A stretch of 63,175 nt of DNA from Paenibacillus sp. 598K (GCF_003851045.1 NZ_BFBX01000133.1:35582-98756), one strand, 5' to 3'. Positions 1-8,785 are shown, counted from the first letter of the stretch. Made by a program: numbers and translations. Notes: generated from the sequence alone by a model not told the origin.

Positions 1-2
1 GC

Positions 3-386
3 GCTGCGCAGCGCGACATTACGGGCGCAGCCGGCGCGGTATCGGCCGAGGCGTTGACGGTACGCGCGGCTGACATCGAGGCGGGCGTCACGGTCGAGGT
101 GAGCGTCGAGGTGGCGAACACTGGCGACGTCGCGGGCAGCGAGACAGTACAGCTGTACCTCCAGGCGTCGCGCTCGACGATTACGCGCCGCGTGCTGGAG
201 CTCAAGGCGTTCCGCAAGCTGCCGCTTGCGCCGGGCGAGCGGACGACGGTGACCTTCGCGCTCGGCAAGGCGGAGTTGGCGATCTGGAACCGCCACATGC
301 AGTTCGCGGTCGAGCCATGTCACCTCCGCGTCCTGGTCGGCATGAGCGCCGCCAGCGCGCAAGAGGTAGCGGTGCATTTGGTGTAA
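3..386 (+). CDS. GH3 beta-glucosidase, C-terminal fragment (fibronectin III-like domain)
   Basis: The reading frame is open to the left edge, so only the last ~127 residues are present. The translated segment has the pattern of the fibronectin III-like domain that closes many family 3 glycosidases: V-x-V-x-N-T-G-x-x-x-G-x-E-x-V-Q-L-Y, then L-K-A-F-x-K-L-x-L-x-P-G-E, then a W-N...F-x-V-E-P ending. The catalytic barrel lies outside the window, so the substrate (beta-glucoside, beta-xyloside or other) cannot be read. A TTG at 54 could be mistaken for a start, but the frame runs on upstream of it. A terminator hairpin follows at once. Confidence 0.85.
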   Translation, partial: AAQRDITGAAGAVSAEALTVRAADIEAGVTVEVSVEVANTGDVAGSETVQLYLQASRSTITRRVLELKAFRKLPLAPGERTTVTFALGKAELAIWNRHMQFAVEPCHLRVLVGMSAASAQEVAVHLV

Positions 387-398
387 GCATGAAGAGGA

Positions 399-434
399 GA
401 GAAAGGCCCGCAGCGGTTGCTGCGGGCCTTCTCT
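399..434 (+). terminator. Rho-independent terminator of the GH3 gene
   Basis: A perfect 12-bp stem (403-414 with 419-430) closes a GGTT loop about 15 bases after the GH3 stop codon. The T tract is weak (CTCTC), so termination may be partial. Confidence 0.75.
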
Positions 435-605
435 CGTTGGGGTATGGAAAACGGCGTCGATGGGTGCAGTAGGGAAAGTTTCTTTCGCTGGCGGGTGGAA
501 AAGGGCATCGGCGGGTGCGGTAGGGAAAGTTTCTTTCGTTGGCGTGCGTAAATGGGCGTTTGTGAGTGCGGGAGCGAAAATTTCTTTCGTTTGCGTGTGA
601 ATCGG
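430..605. repeat. 51-bp tandem repeat (minisatellite), about three copies
   Basis: The motif GGGAAAGTTTCTTTCG recurs at ~472, ~523 and (diverged) ~574, a spacing of exactly 51 bp, with similar flanks such as GGTGCGGTAGGG. Fifty-one is a multiple of three, so a minus-strand frame shows a 17-residue repeat (RQRKKLSLPHP-like). That frame has no convincing ribosome binding site, and I read it as a non-coding minisatellite between the GH3 gene and the transposon remnant. Confidence 0.7.
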
Positions 606-702
606 GGGCGGTCGGGCCCAGCTTTATTTGCAGTGCGTGTCACAGCAGCATCGATATATCGCTGAACAGGCAGTAAAAAAGAGCGCCCCCTTGGCTAGAT
701 AA

Positions 703-1411
703 TAGTCGTAATCTACGGGTCGCGCCAGCCGATTAGCTTCTTCCACGGATGCGACGATCTGATCCCACGGCATAACGGCATCAAGCGCAACAAACGGATC
801 AGTGCCTTCACTTCGGGCCTTAATAAGCGCAGCCCCAAGATCGGCAAAGTGAACAACTTTTTCGTTGATCGATTTACCGTTTTGTTTTTGAAGTTCCTCT
901 TGGGCTTTTCTCCCTTTAGAGAGCAGTATCATAATCTGCCGGTCGTGAATCTCGAAAGCCATGTCTGTCAAATCCTGAATCAGCTCTAATAGGTACGCTA
1001 CTAAAATCGCGTACTTTTTTGGATCATTAAAGCGGCGGAAAGAATGAGGTTCATAACGCGAACCGATTTTAGAAAGCTGCCGTAGCCGGTTCGGATGGTT
1101 GCCTTTCGTATCGACTTGCAGTTGCAAATCCTTATGTATTCGAGCTTTTCAATAACCTTCAAAAAAGAATCCGGAGAGCTGGTACCTGGTATTTCCCTTA
1201 GCCATGACAAGTAGGTTTTGCTGCTTTCCGGCATGGTGGTTATGACGCGATCCAGCTTAGCAATTTGTAATTCTGTCAGTGAGCTGCTGAGTAGCTTAAA
1301 TATTCTTTCTTCTGTCCGTTTGCGAGTTTCCCAAACCGCTCTTTCAATAGTGGCCATTGAAGGTAGGATGATTTTACGCTTACGCAAATCTTCGAGTGCG
1401 AGCTGAATCAG
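703..1411 (-). pseudogene. Tn3-family transposase remnant (truncated both ends, frameshifted)
   Basis: The minus strand encodes two consecutive pieces of a Tn3-type TnpA N-terminal region. The first piece (about 1411-1130) contains LPSMATIERAVWETRKRTEE and SFLKVIEKLEYIR. The second (about 1128-703) contains HPNRLRQLSKIGSRYEPHSF, AYLLELIQDLTDMAF and EKVVHFADLGAALIKA. They lie in different frames, and one missing base near 1128-1135 joins them. The homology stops at ~703 after VDYDY and starts abruptly at ~1411. The catalytic DDE domain and the terminal repeats are absent, so this is a dead fragment. Confidence 0.85.
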
Positions 1412-2226
1412 GTGTAAAGGATTTCCATTTGCCCTACGCTTATGACATAAACAACTCAAACGAGAATTATGATGGACTTGCATCGTGGACTGTTTCTGGA
1501 GGGTATACTACTAGTGCTTCCTTATGGATTAATCAATACTATACATCTGCATCAAAATATACTAGTAGCATTAAAGCAGGATTGACGGGTCACGAAATAG
1601 GTCACTCTTTGGGACTGAATCATGCTTCTATTATTCAGGTCCTTCCAACTATTATGTGGCCGTATACTTTTAATAGCGACGGCACCCCATCAGCTAGAAA
1701 ATTGACACCAGGAACAGGTGATATATCAGATACAAATAGTTTGTATCCGACTATTCCAAACTTTTCATCCAATGTTTCTCCTCGCGCAGATGGTACTTAC
1801 GTAGCAGCTTCTTGGGCGATTTACTATAAGGATGAAAAAGAGTTATATGAAGCAGCTGACATGGTTATTATTGGGAAAGTTACAAACGAAAACGGAAGTA
1901 AGTTTAAAAAGGGTGATTACTCGACTTATAAGTCCTATGCCGATGTGAAAGTAAAAGAAGTTTTAAAAGGGGATAATTCCTACACTGGCAAGAACATAGA
2001 AATATCTCAAATGGGGGGAGACGATGGAAGCGTTAAGGTTATAGCCGAGCATTCCACCCACTTGAAACATAATAACAATGTAATCCTATTCCTGAAAAGA
2101 AACAGCGATAATACTTATCGTCCAATTAATGAAGACGACGGGATCTATATCGATAAAGAAGGTAAAGGAAACTATGCGAATATCCAATCGGATAAAGATA
2201 TGAACATAGCCAATTTACCTCGATAA
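1412..2226 (+). pseudogene. Zinc metalloprotease (metzincin/matrixin-like), 5'-truncated
   Basis: The frame carries the extended metzincin zinc signature HEIGHSLGLNH, with three His ligands and a catalytic Glu, followed by TIMWPY, a plausible Met-turn. A C-terminal domain of about 140 residues follows (from ~VIIGKVTN to ~FLKRN). No signal peptide or pro-region precedes it: the sequence upstream of ~1412 belongs to the Tn3 remnant, so the first half of the gene is gone. A GTG/ATG in the junction could allow translation, but secretion would fail. Base composition is AT-rich compared with most of the window, suggesting acquired DNA. The C-terminal domain resembles the product of 26358-26972. Confidence 0.75.
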
Positions 2227-2234
2227 TGTGACAT

Positions 2235-2269
2235 AACCCCCTGGGAACAGTATCCGGGGTTGATTTTTA
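2235..2269 (+). terminator. Terminator after the metalloprotease fragment
   Basis: AACCCC (2235-2240) pairs with GGGGTT (2256-2261) with further partial pairing inside, followed by GATTTTTAT. It lies just downstream of the stop codon. From 2270 to 2430 I see nothing further. Confidence 0.6.
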
Positions 2270-2445
2270 TTTAGCTTAAGGCGGATTCGGACGAAGAAGC
2301 ATACTGTTGGGATTGCCTTTCCTTCACACGATTATGTCCGTCTTCGTTGGAATCTGCAGCATTACTACTTGCAATTGATCATTTTGTCGGATCTCTACGC
2401 AACATAATTAATTCCAATTGCGTCATGAATTTGAGGTGGTAAGCT

Positions 2446-2832
2446 ATGGTTCGATTAACCCTTTTAATTGCAGTTGCAGTTCTGTTATTTCTAACTGCGT
2501 GTTCTCACCAAAATAATCAGGGTGATGCGGCAGGAGCAGTTTCAAATGAAATAAAAGTGGAGAGTCAAGCATCTTATCCGTTCCCTTTAATTATTTGGAA
2601 TAAACATATCTATCGAGTAACCAATGACAAAGTAACCGATATAGATAAGGAAATAGGCGAGATCAAAAATTTTTCTGCGGTAGAATCTGAGGGGCAACAA
2701 GACAATTATTCCAATTACTATCCAAAAGGAACAAAGATCTTTTCAATAGTCAATATTGATACTTCAGTTGCATTAGCAGTGAAAACAGGGGAAAATGAAT
2801 TCGTAAAAGCAATTCCTAATACTAGTTCTTAG
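2446..2832 (+). CDS. Small secreted lipoprotein of unknown function
   Basis: The 128-residue product begins with a short hydrophobic signal and a lipobox ending in LTAC (Cys at about residue 19), so it should be a membrane-anchored lipoprotein. After a polar linker there is one compact domain with the pattern P-L-I-I-W-N-x-H-I-Y-R-V-T, I-G-E-I, SNYYPKGTKIFSI and ALAVKTGENEFVKA. I recall similar small domains from uncharacterised Bacillaceae lipoproteins, but assign no function. The start is set by GAGGTGG at 2433-2439, six bases before ATG. The gene is AT-rich and stands alone between mobile-element scraps. Confidence 0.75.
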   Translation: MVRLTLLIAVAVLLFLTACSHQNNQGDAAGAVSNEIKVESQASYPFPLIIWNKHIYRVTNDKVTDIDKEIGEIKNFSAVESEGQQDNYSNYYPKGTKIFSIVNIDTSVALAVKTGENEFVKAIPNTSS

Positions 2833-2929
2833 CCGTCAAAGCCCTAAATCTGTTAAACTAACTGATTTCACGGAACATATATGCGGACTCTTCTCCACTG
2901 CATAACAAAATGAAGTTTACGTTCCAGCC

Positions 2930-2967
2930 AATGAATCTCCTCGCAGCGAGCTGCGAGGAGATTCATT
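2930..2967. terminator. Perfect 17-bp inverted repeat, likely terminator
   Basis: Bases 2930-2946 pair perfectly with 2951-2967 around a CGAG loop. There is no long T run on either side, though the stem itself ends AATGAAT/ATTCATT. It lies between the lipoprotein gene and the IS66 remnant and could stop transcription or mark an old element end. Confidence 0.55.
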
Positions 2968-3065
2968 AACATCCCTTTGCGGGTGGTGTCAGCTTCGCTG
3001 GTACTACGTAAGCGTCAAATAGCCCACACCTTTTGGAAGATGTAGGCTGATCTACAATGAGCAAA

Positions 3066-3276
3066 CTAAGACTTATGCACGCGGCAGTGAAGTGGGAGCT
3101 GAGGCGACCACGGCAAAAAGGGTTCGATCTGCGCGGCATCATCGGGATCGTCCAGCTGAGGCAGTTGCTCAAACAGATACGTCAGGTACCGAATCGGATG
3201 TAAGCCATTGGCTTTGGCGGTCTCCATCACACTGTAGATGGTCGCACTCGCTTTGGCCCCCCGAGGCGTGTTCGCA
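3066..3276 (-). pseudogene. IS66-family transposase, C-terminal remnant
   Basis: Translating the minus strand gives GAKASATIYSVMETAKANGL, then HPIRYLTYLFEQLPQLDDPD and EPFLPWSPQLP, ending at a TAG (3066-3068). This is the characteristic C-terminal tail of IS66-type transposases. Only ~70 codons survive. The element is cut at ~3276, a few bases beyond the ackA stop codon, so an old insertion or deletion reached the end of ackA. No second ORF or terminal repeat was found. Confidence 0.85.
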
Positions 3277-3289
3277 TTTAGTTGTCAAA

Positions 3290-4519
3290 TCAATACGCCG
3301 GCTCCGCCGCGCGCTGCGGCTGCTCGTGCAGCAGCGCATAGGTCTGCTGGGCGATCATCCATTCCTCGTTGGTCGGGATGACCATGACGTAGACGCTGGA
3401 GTAAGGGGCCGAGACGAGACGGGCGCCGCTGGCAGGGCGGCGGTTGGCATTCTCGTCGAGCGCGACGCCCAGGTACGACAGGTTGCGGCAGATGCGGCTG
3501 CGCAGCGCGACCGCATTCTCGCCGACGCCGCCGGTGAAGATGATCGTATCGAGTCCGTTCATCGCAGCGGCGTAAGCGCCGATGTACTTGCGGATACGGT
3601 ACTCATACATCTCCATCGCCAGCTGTGCATCGTGATCGCCTGCTTCGGCGGCCTCGCTCACCTCGCGGACGTCGCCGCTGCGGCCCGAGACGGCGAGCAG
3701 ACCGCCGGCTTTGTTAAGCGAGGCATTCAGCTCGTCGCAGCTCATCGCTTCCTTCTTCATCAGATAGGGCATGACGGCGGCATCGATGTCGCCGGTCCGC
3801 GTCCCCATCATCAGACCTTCGAGCGGGGTCATCCCCATACTCGTATCGATCGACCGTCCCGCCTCGATAGCGGTGCAGCTGGCGCCGTTGCCGATATGGC
3901 AGGAGACGATCTTCAGCTCATCGAGCGGCGTCTGGACGAGGCGGGCAGCCTGCTCGGAGACGTAGGCGTGAGAGGTGCCGTGGAAGCCGTAGCGCCGTAC
4001 GCCGTGCTTGCGGTACCAATCCTTGGCGATCGCGTAGCGGTAGGCGCGCTCTGGCATCGTCTGGTGGAAGGCGGTATCGAATACGGCGACCTGCGGCACA
4101 TGGCTGAGCAACTGCTCGACCGCGAGGATGCCAGTCATATGGGCGGGGTTATGCAGCGGGGCCAGGTCGTAGAGCTCGCGAATCTGCCCCTTTACCACTT
4201 CATCAATGAAGACCGCTTCGGTGAAGGTTTCGCCGCCGTGGACGACGCGATGCCCGACGCCGTCGATATCCCGCAGGCTCGTGATGACGCCGTGCTCGGG
4301 ATCGGTCAGCTTGCTCAGCATGGCGGTCAGGGCGGCGGCATGGTCGGGCAAGGGCAGCCGCTCGCTGCGCTCGGGGCCGTGTTGTCCCTGCTCGGTAATG
4401 AAGGATTGCGGCGTGCCGATGCATTCCATGCGGCCCTTGACCAGCAGCGTCTCGGCGATCATGTCGTACAGTTGGTATTTGAGCGAAGAGCTTCCCGAAT
4501 TAATGACCAGTATGTTCAT
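3290..4519 (-). CDS. ackA: Acetate kinase
   Basis: The 409-residue product matches acetate kinase, which converts acetyl phosphate and ADP to acetate and ATP. The N-terminus MNILVINSGSSSLKY is the ASKHA phosphate-binding signature. GHRVVHGGE, the catalytic region VAVFDTAFHQTMP, RRYGFHGTSHAYV, HIGNGASCTA and IIFTGGVGENA follow in the expected order, and the length is normal (~400). The start is the ATG at 4517-4519, preceded by GGGAGAG; an open frame continues to 4759 but is not typical of the family. The gene is divergent from pflBA, so formate-producing cleavage of pyruvate and ATP recovery from acetyl-CoA sit side by side. No pta is present. Confidence 0.96.
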   Translation of the reverse strand: MNILVINSGSSSLKYQLYDMIAETLLVKGRMECIGTPQSFITEQGQHGPERSERLPLPDHAAALTAMLSKLTDPEHGVITSLRDIDGVGHRVVHGGETFTEAVFIDEVVKGQIRELYDLAPLHNPAHMTGILAVEQLLSHVPQVAVFDTAFHQTMPERAYRYAIAKDWYRKHGVRRYGFHGTSHAYVSEQAARLVQTPLDELKIVSCHIGNGASCTAIEAGRSIDTSMGMTPLEGLMMGTRTGDIDAAVMPYLMKKEAMSCDELNASLNKAGGLLAVSGRSGDVREVSEAAEAGDHDAQLAMEMYEYRIRKYIGAYAAAMNGLDTIIFTGGVGENAVALRSRICRNLSYLGVALDENANRRPASGARLVSAPYSSVYVMVIPTNEEWMIAQQTYALLHEQPQRAAEPAY

Positions 4520-4643
4520 TTCTGACTCTCCCATCCGCTTGTGTAGTCGCAGCCGTTGCGCCCATAGCGCGCAATCGTCCGCGTCGTGCGGCGCAGGAGG
4601 GCCCAGGCAGAGGCGGTCCCGTACCGCAGCTTGTTCTGACTCC

Positions 4644-4686
4644 ATTACAACAAACTTCGTACCCCCATACTGTGACGCAGGACACA
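4644..4686 (-). promoter_or_regulatory. ackA promoter with Fnr/CRP-like site
   Basis: On the minus strand TGTAAT (4649-4644) can serve as the -10, giving a start near 4637. The dyad TGTGA-CGCAGG-ACACA at 4671-4686 differs at one base from the Fnr/CRP consensus TGTGA-N6-TCACA. Its centre lies about 41.5 bases upstream of that start, the classic activating position. The positions are inferred from sequence only. Confidence 0.55.
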
Positions 4687-4738
4687 GTGCCATGTGACAA
4701 TCCGGGTACGGAACGGAAAAATAAACGTCATTATTATT

Positions 4739-4778
4739 TGTGACTAAATTCACATACATAGGGTCAGCCTAGTAATAA
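4739..4778 (+). promoter_or_regulatory. pflB promoter with perfect Fnr/CRP-type dyad
   Basis: TGTGA-CTAAAT-TCACA at 4739-4754 is a perfect TGTGA-N6-TCACA palindrome. A TAATAA (4773-4778) downstream fits a -10, placing the start near 4785 and the dyad centre at about -39 to -41. No good -35 is present, as expected for an activator-dependent promoter. Low-oxygen induction through Fnr is the natural inference for pflBA. Confidence 0.7.
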
Positions 4779-4875
4779 ACTAAGAGCAAGCAATAAAATC
4801 ACAGCAGCAGGCCTCCCCAGGTCGCTCCCGGACGGAGCGCCGCCGGTCCTGCAAGCAGCGAAAGGATGAAATACA

Positions 4876-7152
4876 ATGGCTATGAAGGAAGCAGAACTGA
4901 GGCCGCGCAATGACCTGCCCTACGAGGGCCCGTGGCGCGGGTTTGCAGCAGGAGCCTGGCAGGAGCGCATCGACGTCAAAGATTTCCTGGATTACAATAT
5001 ACAACCCTATCTCGGGGACGATACATTCCTGTCCGGACCGACAGAGGCGACCTCGAGCCTGTGGCGTCAGCTGCAGGAGCTGACGAAGCTGGAGCGCGAG
5101 CGGGGCGGCGTGCTGGATGTAGATGTCAACACCGTCTCTACCATCACCTCGCACGGTCCGGGCTACATCGATCGCGAGCAAGAGCAGATCGTCGGCCTGC
5201 AGACGGATGCGCCGCTGAAGCGGTCGATCCAGCCGTTCGGGGGCATCAAGATGGTGCTGGACGCATGCAAGGCATATGGCTATGAGCTGCCGCAGGAGCT
5301 GGTGCACCTGTTCACCACGATCCGCAAAACACATAACCAAGGCGTATTCGACGTCTATACAGCAGAGATGCGCAATGCTCGCAAGGCGGGCATCATCACC
5401 GGTCTGCCCGATGCGTACGGACGTGGCCGGATCATCGGCGATTACCGCCGGGTGGCGCTCTACGGCGTCGATCGACTGACGCAGGACAAGCGCCGCGAGC
5501 TCAAAGAGCTGGAACGGCACGCGATGACCGAGGCGAACATTCGCCAGCGCGAGGAGCTGTCCGAGCAGATCCGGGCGCTCTCCGAGCTGAAGGAGATGGC
5601 AGCCGCCTACGGCTATGACATCTCGGCTCCGGCAACGACGGCCAAGGAAGCCTTCCAGTGGTTGTACTTCGCTTATCTGGCAGCGATCAAGGAGCAGAAC
5701 GGGGCGGCGATGAGCCTCGGCCGGGTATCGAGCTTCCTCGATATCTACATCGATCGCGATATGCGCGAAGGCGTCTTGACCGAGCAAGCGGCGCAGGAAC
5801 TGATGGATCAATTCGTCATGAAGCTGCGCATCGTCAAGTTCCTGCGGACGCCGGACTACAATGAGCTGTTCAGCGGCGACCCGACCTGGGTCACGGAGTC
5901 GATCGGCGGTATGGCGGAGGATGGACGGACGCGCGTCACGCGCAGCTCCTACCGGATCCTGCACACGCTGTACAATCTCGGACCTGCGCCGGAGCCGAAT
6001 CTGACGGTGCTCTGGTCGGAGCAGCTGCCGGAGCCATTCAAGCAATATTGCGCCAAGGTGTCGATTGAGACGAGCGCGATCCAGTACGAGAGCGACGATC
6101 TGATGCGTCCGGTGTTCGGCGACGACTACGGTATCGCCTGCTGCGTCTCCGCGATGCGGATCGGCAAGCAGATGCAGTTCTTCGGCGCTCGCGCTAACCT
6201 GGCCAAAGCGCTCTTGTACGCCATCAACGGCGGCGTCGACGAGAAGCTGGGTCTGCAGGTCGGACCGAAGGTAGCGCCGCTGACTGGCGACGTCCTCGAT
6301 TACGAGGAAGTCATGGCAAGCTACGACCGGGTGCTGGATTGGCTCGCCGAGCTATACATCGAGACGCTCAACGTCATCCACTATATGCATGACAAGTACG
6401 CATACGAACGGATCGAGATGGCGTTGCATGACCGCGACATCCTGCGCACGATGGCTTGCGGCATCGCCGGCTTGTCGGTAGCGGCAGACTCGCTCAGCGC
6501 GATCCGCTACGCCAAGGTGCGTCCGATCCGCAACGAGCAGGGCATCGCGATCGACTTCGAGATCGAGGGCGAATATCCGCAGTACGGCAACAACGACGCC
6601 CGCGTCGACGAGATGGCGGTGCAACTGACCGAATCGTTCATGGCGAAGCTGCGCAAGCAGCAGACGTACCGCGACTCCGTACCGACGATGTCGGTGCTGA
6701 CGATTACGTCCAACGTTGTCTACGGCAAAAAAACCGGCAGCACGCCGGACGGACGCGAAGCGGGCGTGCCGTTCGCGCCGGGAGCTAACCCGATGCACGG
6801 ACGCGACCGCAAGGGCGCGCTCGCCTCGCTGGCTTCGGTGGCGAAGCTGCCGTACGAGAGCTGCCAGGACGGCATTTCCAATACGTTCTCGCTGATCCCC
6901 AAAGCGCTCGGCAAGGAGTCGCAGACGCGGGTCAACAATCTGGTCTCGTTGCTCGACGGCTATGCCGCCAGCTCCGGTCACCATCTGAATGTCAACGTGT
7001 TCGACCGGGAGCAATTGCTCGACGCAATGGAGCATCCCGAGCAATATCCGCAGCTGACGATTCGCGTATCGGGGTATGCGGTGAACTTTATCAAGCTGAC
7101 GCGCGAGCAACAGCTCGACGTTATTAATCGGACGTTCCATAGCAGAGTATAA
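4876..7152 (+). CDS. pflB: Formate acetyltransferase (pyruvate formate-lyase)
   Basis: The 758-residue glycyl-radical enzyme cleaves pyruvate with CoA to acetyl-CoA and formate under anaerobic conditions. The adjacent catalytic cysteines are in GIACCVSAM (Cys422-Cys423). The C-terminal glycyl-radical loop is RVSGYAVNF with Gly733. Other family blocks are FGGIKMVLDAC, TGLPDAYGRGRIIGDYRRVA and GARANLAKALLYAINGG. Length and order match the family closely. An AAAGGATG precedes the ATG. pflA follows after 171 bases, forming an enzyme-activase unit, and the divergent ackA completes the acetate branch. Confidence 0.97.
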   Translation: MAMKEAELRPRNDLPYEGPWRGFAAGAWQERIDVKDFLDYNIQPYLGDDTFLSGPTEATSSLWRQLQELTKLERERGGVLDVDVNTVSTITSHGPGYIDREQEQIVGLQTDAPLKRSIQPFGGIKMVLDACKAYGYELPQELVHLFTTIRKTHNQGVFDVYTAEMRNARKAGIITGLPDAYGRGRIIGDYRRVALYGVDRLTQDKRRELKELERHAMTEANIRQREELSEQIRALSELKEMAAAYGYDISAPATTAKEAFQWLYFAYLAAIKEQNGAAMSLGRVSSFLDIYIDRDMREGVLTEQAAQELMDQFVMKLRIVKFLRTPDYNELFSGDPTWVTESIGGMAEDGRTRVTRSSYRILHTLYNLGPAPEPNLTVLWSEQLPEPFKQYCAKVSIETSAIQYESDDLMRPVFGDDYGIACCVSAMRIGKQMQFFGARANLAKALLYAINGGVDEKLGLQVGPKVAPLTGDVLDYEEVMASYDRVLDWLAELYIETLNVIHYMHDKYAYERIEMALHDRDILRTMACGIAGLSVAADSLSAIRYAKVRPIRNEQGIAIDFEIEGEYPQYGNNDARVDEMAVQLTESFMAKLRKQQTYRDSVPTMSVLTITSNVVYGKKTGSTPDGREAGVPFAPGANPMHGRDRKGALASLASVAKLPYESCQDGISNTFSLIPKALGKESQTRVNNLVSLLDGYAASSGHHLNVNVFDREQLLDAMEHPEQYPQLTIRVSGYAVNFIKLTREQQLDVINRTFHSRV

Positions 7153-7323
7153 GACGGCAAGCGCTGGTCGGCAGCGATAGTGTATGGGCGGGCGCAAGCG
7201 ATAGTGTGGGCGGCGGACGGCAGTGCGACAGTAGCTGACCGCCGGCCCGCGTCCCGCCAGCCAACCGGCACAACGGCCGAGCGCTGACAGGCGAAGGGAG
7301 CGGACATCTAGGAGGCGAAGGAC

Positions 7324-8088
7324 ATGGCGAAGGGACGTATCCATTCGATGGACACATTCGGGACGGTGGATGGACCGGGCATCCGGTTCGTGCTGTTCAT
7401 GCAGGGCTGCGCGCTGCGCTGCCAGTACTGTCATAACCCGGACACCTGGGATATGGGCGGGGGCAGTCTGGTATCGGTAGAGGAGGTGCTGGCGGAGATC
7501 GAGCCGTACGTCCAATATTATAAGCGCTCCGGGGGCGGCATCACCGTCACAGGCGGCGAGCCGACACTGCAGGCGGGCTTCGTCGCCCGATTGTTCCAGG
7601 AGTGCAAGGCGCGCTGGGGCCTGCATACGACGCTCGATTCCTCCGGCTTCTGCGATCCGAGTCATGCGACGGAGCTGCTGGAGGCGACCGATCTCGTGCT
7701 GCTCGATCTCAAGCAGATGAACGAGCAGCGGCACGAGCGTCTGACGGGCCGCAGCAATACCCGCACCCACCAGTTCGCCCGCCACCTGTCCGCGCTCGGC
7801 AAGCCGATGTGGATCCGCCATGTGCTCGTGCCTGGCGTCACCGACGACCCCGCAGATCTGCAGGCGCTCGGTCGCTTCGTCGCCGAGCTGCGCTCGGTAC
7901 AGAAGCTGGAGCTGCTGCCCTATCACCGGATGGGCGTCTACAAATGGCAATCGCTTGGCCTCGACTATCCGCTCGAGGGCGTGCAGGAGCCGGACCCCCG
8001 CGAGGTGGAGCGGGCGCTAAGCTGGATCGAAGAGGGCAAGCGCTCGCTCGACCGCTCGGCAGCGGCTGCCGGGCCGAGAGCCGAATAA
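7324..8088 (+). CDS. pflA: Pyruvate formate-lyase-activating enzyme (radical SAM)
   Basis: This 254-residue radical SAM protein installs the glycyl radical on PflB. The cluster-binding C-x3-C-x2-C motif reads CALRCQYCHNPDTW. It is preceded by GTVDGPGIRFVLFMQGC, typical of PflA, and followed by the GGG-ITVTGGEP motif that binds SAM. LDSSGF, DLVLLDLKQM and the late LLPYHRMGVYKW block also fit. A strong AGGAGG lies upstream of the ATG. The 171-base gap after pflB has no clear terminator, so co-transcription is likely. A terminator follows at 8142. Confidence 0.96.
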   Translation: MAKGRIHSMDTFGTVDGPGIRFVLFMQGCALRCQYCHNPDTWDMGGGSLVSVEEVLAEIEPYVQYYKRSGGGITVTGGEPTLQAGFVARLFQECKARWGLHTTLDSSGFCDPSHATELLEATDLVLLDLKQMNEQRHERLTGRSNTRTHQFARHLSALGKPMWIRHVLVPGVTDDPADLQALGRFVAELRSVQKLELLPYHRMGVYKWQSLGLDYPLEGVQEPDPREVERALSWIEEGKRSLDRSAAAAGPRAE

Positions 8089-8141
8089 TTCTAAAAAGTA
8101 GAGTTGCATTGTCGCGCCGGGCGGTCAGCATATGTGAGTCA

Positions 8142-8188
8142 GAACCTCGGTCTTCCACAATTCAGTGGGAGGCGAGGTTCTTTTTTCT
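8142..8188 (+). terminator. Terminator of pflBA
   Basis: GAACCTCG (8142-8149) pairs with CGAGGTTC (8173-8180), with additional inner pairing TCCAC/GTGGGA, followed by TTTTTTCTTTT. This is a strong intrinsic terminator. Confidence 0.9.
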
Positions 8189-8224
8189 TTTACGTGGCGC
8201 AAGAAGCGGGGGTGATCTGGCCGA

Positions 8225-8785
8225 TCAACCGAACGTAATGATCTCTTCGCCGTTTTCGTCTAGACCGATGATCCGATAATTCGCCTGGTAGGGTGCCGGC
8301 TCATCCTTGACGTGCAACCAGAGTCTCGTGTCCTCGGAGATTTCCATCAACGAAGCATCATGCCGCTCGCCGTTTTCTTCATATATCACCTTCGTAATTC
8401 GTTCATCGGCAACAATCCCCATGTAAACCTGATATTTATTTTGATCAAAGCTCTGGTATTGCCAGCTCAACGAATCCACACCTTCAAGAGATAATATGAC
8501 CTGTTCTTGCGACTTCCATTTATCCCCCGTTATTTCTGAGAATAAGCCGGCCACTTCACCATCATTTTTTTTGTAGAACAGGATGGCCGATTTTGCGTCT
8601 TCAAACATAGCGCTTCCTATATAGCTAGCCTGGGCAAGCTCCATTTGGTCGACCAGATTGTGTTGCGACGATTGCTCGCCGATGTTATATTGTGGGGCAT
8701 CGCATGCGGTTGCGGTCAGGAAAAGTGCCAAGCTGGTTGTGCCGATAAGTGTCGCTCTTTTCCATAGCTTATACAGTGCTCTCAC
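8225..8785 (-). CDS. Putative lipoprotein of unknown function
   Basis: The 186-residue product has an N-terminal signal (KRATLIGTTSLALFLTATAC) ending in a lipobox-like ATAC with Cys at about 28, followed by a polar mature part with no domain I recognise. The start is a GTG; AGGCAG sits immediately before it, so the start is not certain. The end IIGLDENGEEIITFG suggests a small beta domain. The gene is convergent with pflBA and lies downstream of the LysR gene on the same strand with ~75 bases between them. Confidence 0.65.
   Translation of the reverse strand: MRALYKLWKRATLIGTTSLALFLTATACDAPQYNIGEQSSQHNLVDQMELAQASYIGSAMFEDAKSAILFYKKNDGEVAGLFSEITGDKWKSQEQVILSLEGVDSLSWQYQSFDQNKYQVYMGIVADERITKVIYEENGERHDASLMEISEDTRLWLHVKDEPAPYQANYRIIGLDENGEEIITFG

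Noticed and set aside
320..643. Minus-strand peptide with 17-residue repeats over the minisatellite
   Set aside because: No ribosome binding site, overlaps the GH3 3' end, highly basic low-complexity product; more simply explained by the 51-bp DNA repeat.
2930..2967. The 17-bp inverted repeat as an insertion-sequence end pair
   Set aside because: The arms are only four bases apart, so they form one hairpin rather than the two ends of an element; no matching transposase end was found.
3092..4525. A 477-codon plus-strand frame opposite ackA
   Set aside because: It is the antisense of ackA and the IS66 remnant, both of which have clear family motifs on the minus strand.
6352..7950. A 532-codon minus-strand frame crossing pflB and pflA
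   Set aside because: It spans two genes with unambiguous glycyl-radical and radical-SAM motifs on the plus strand; no motif of its own.
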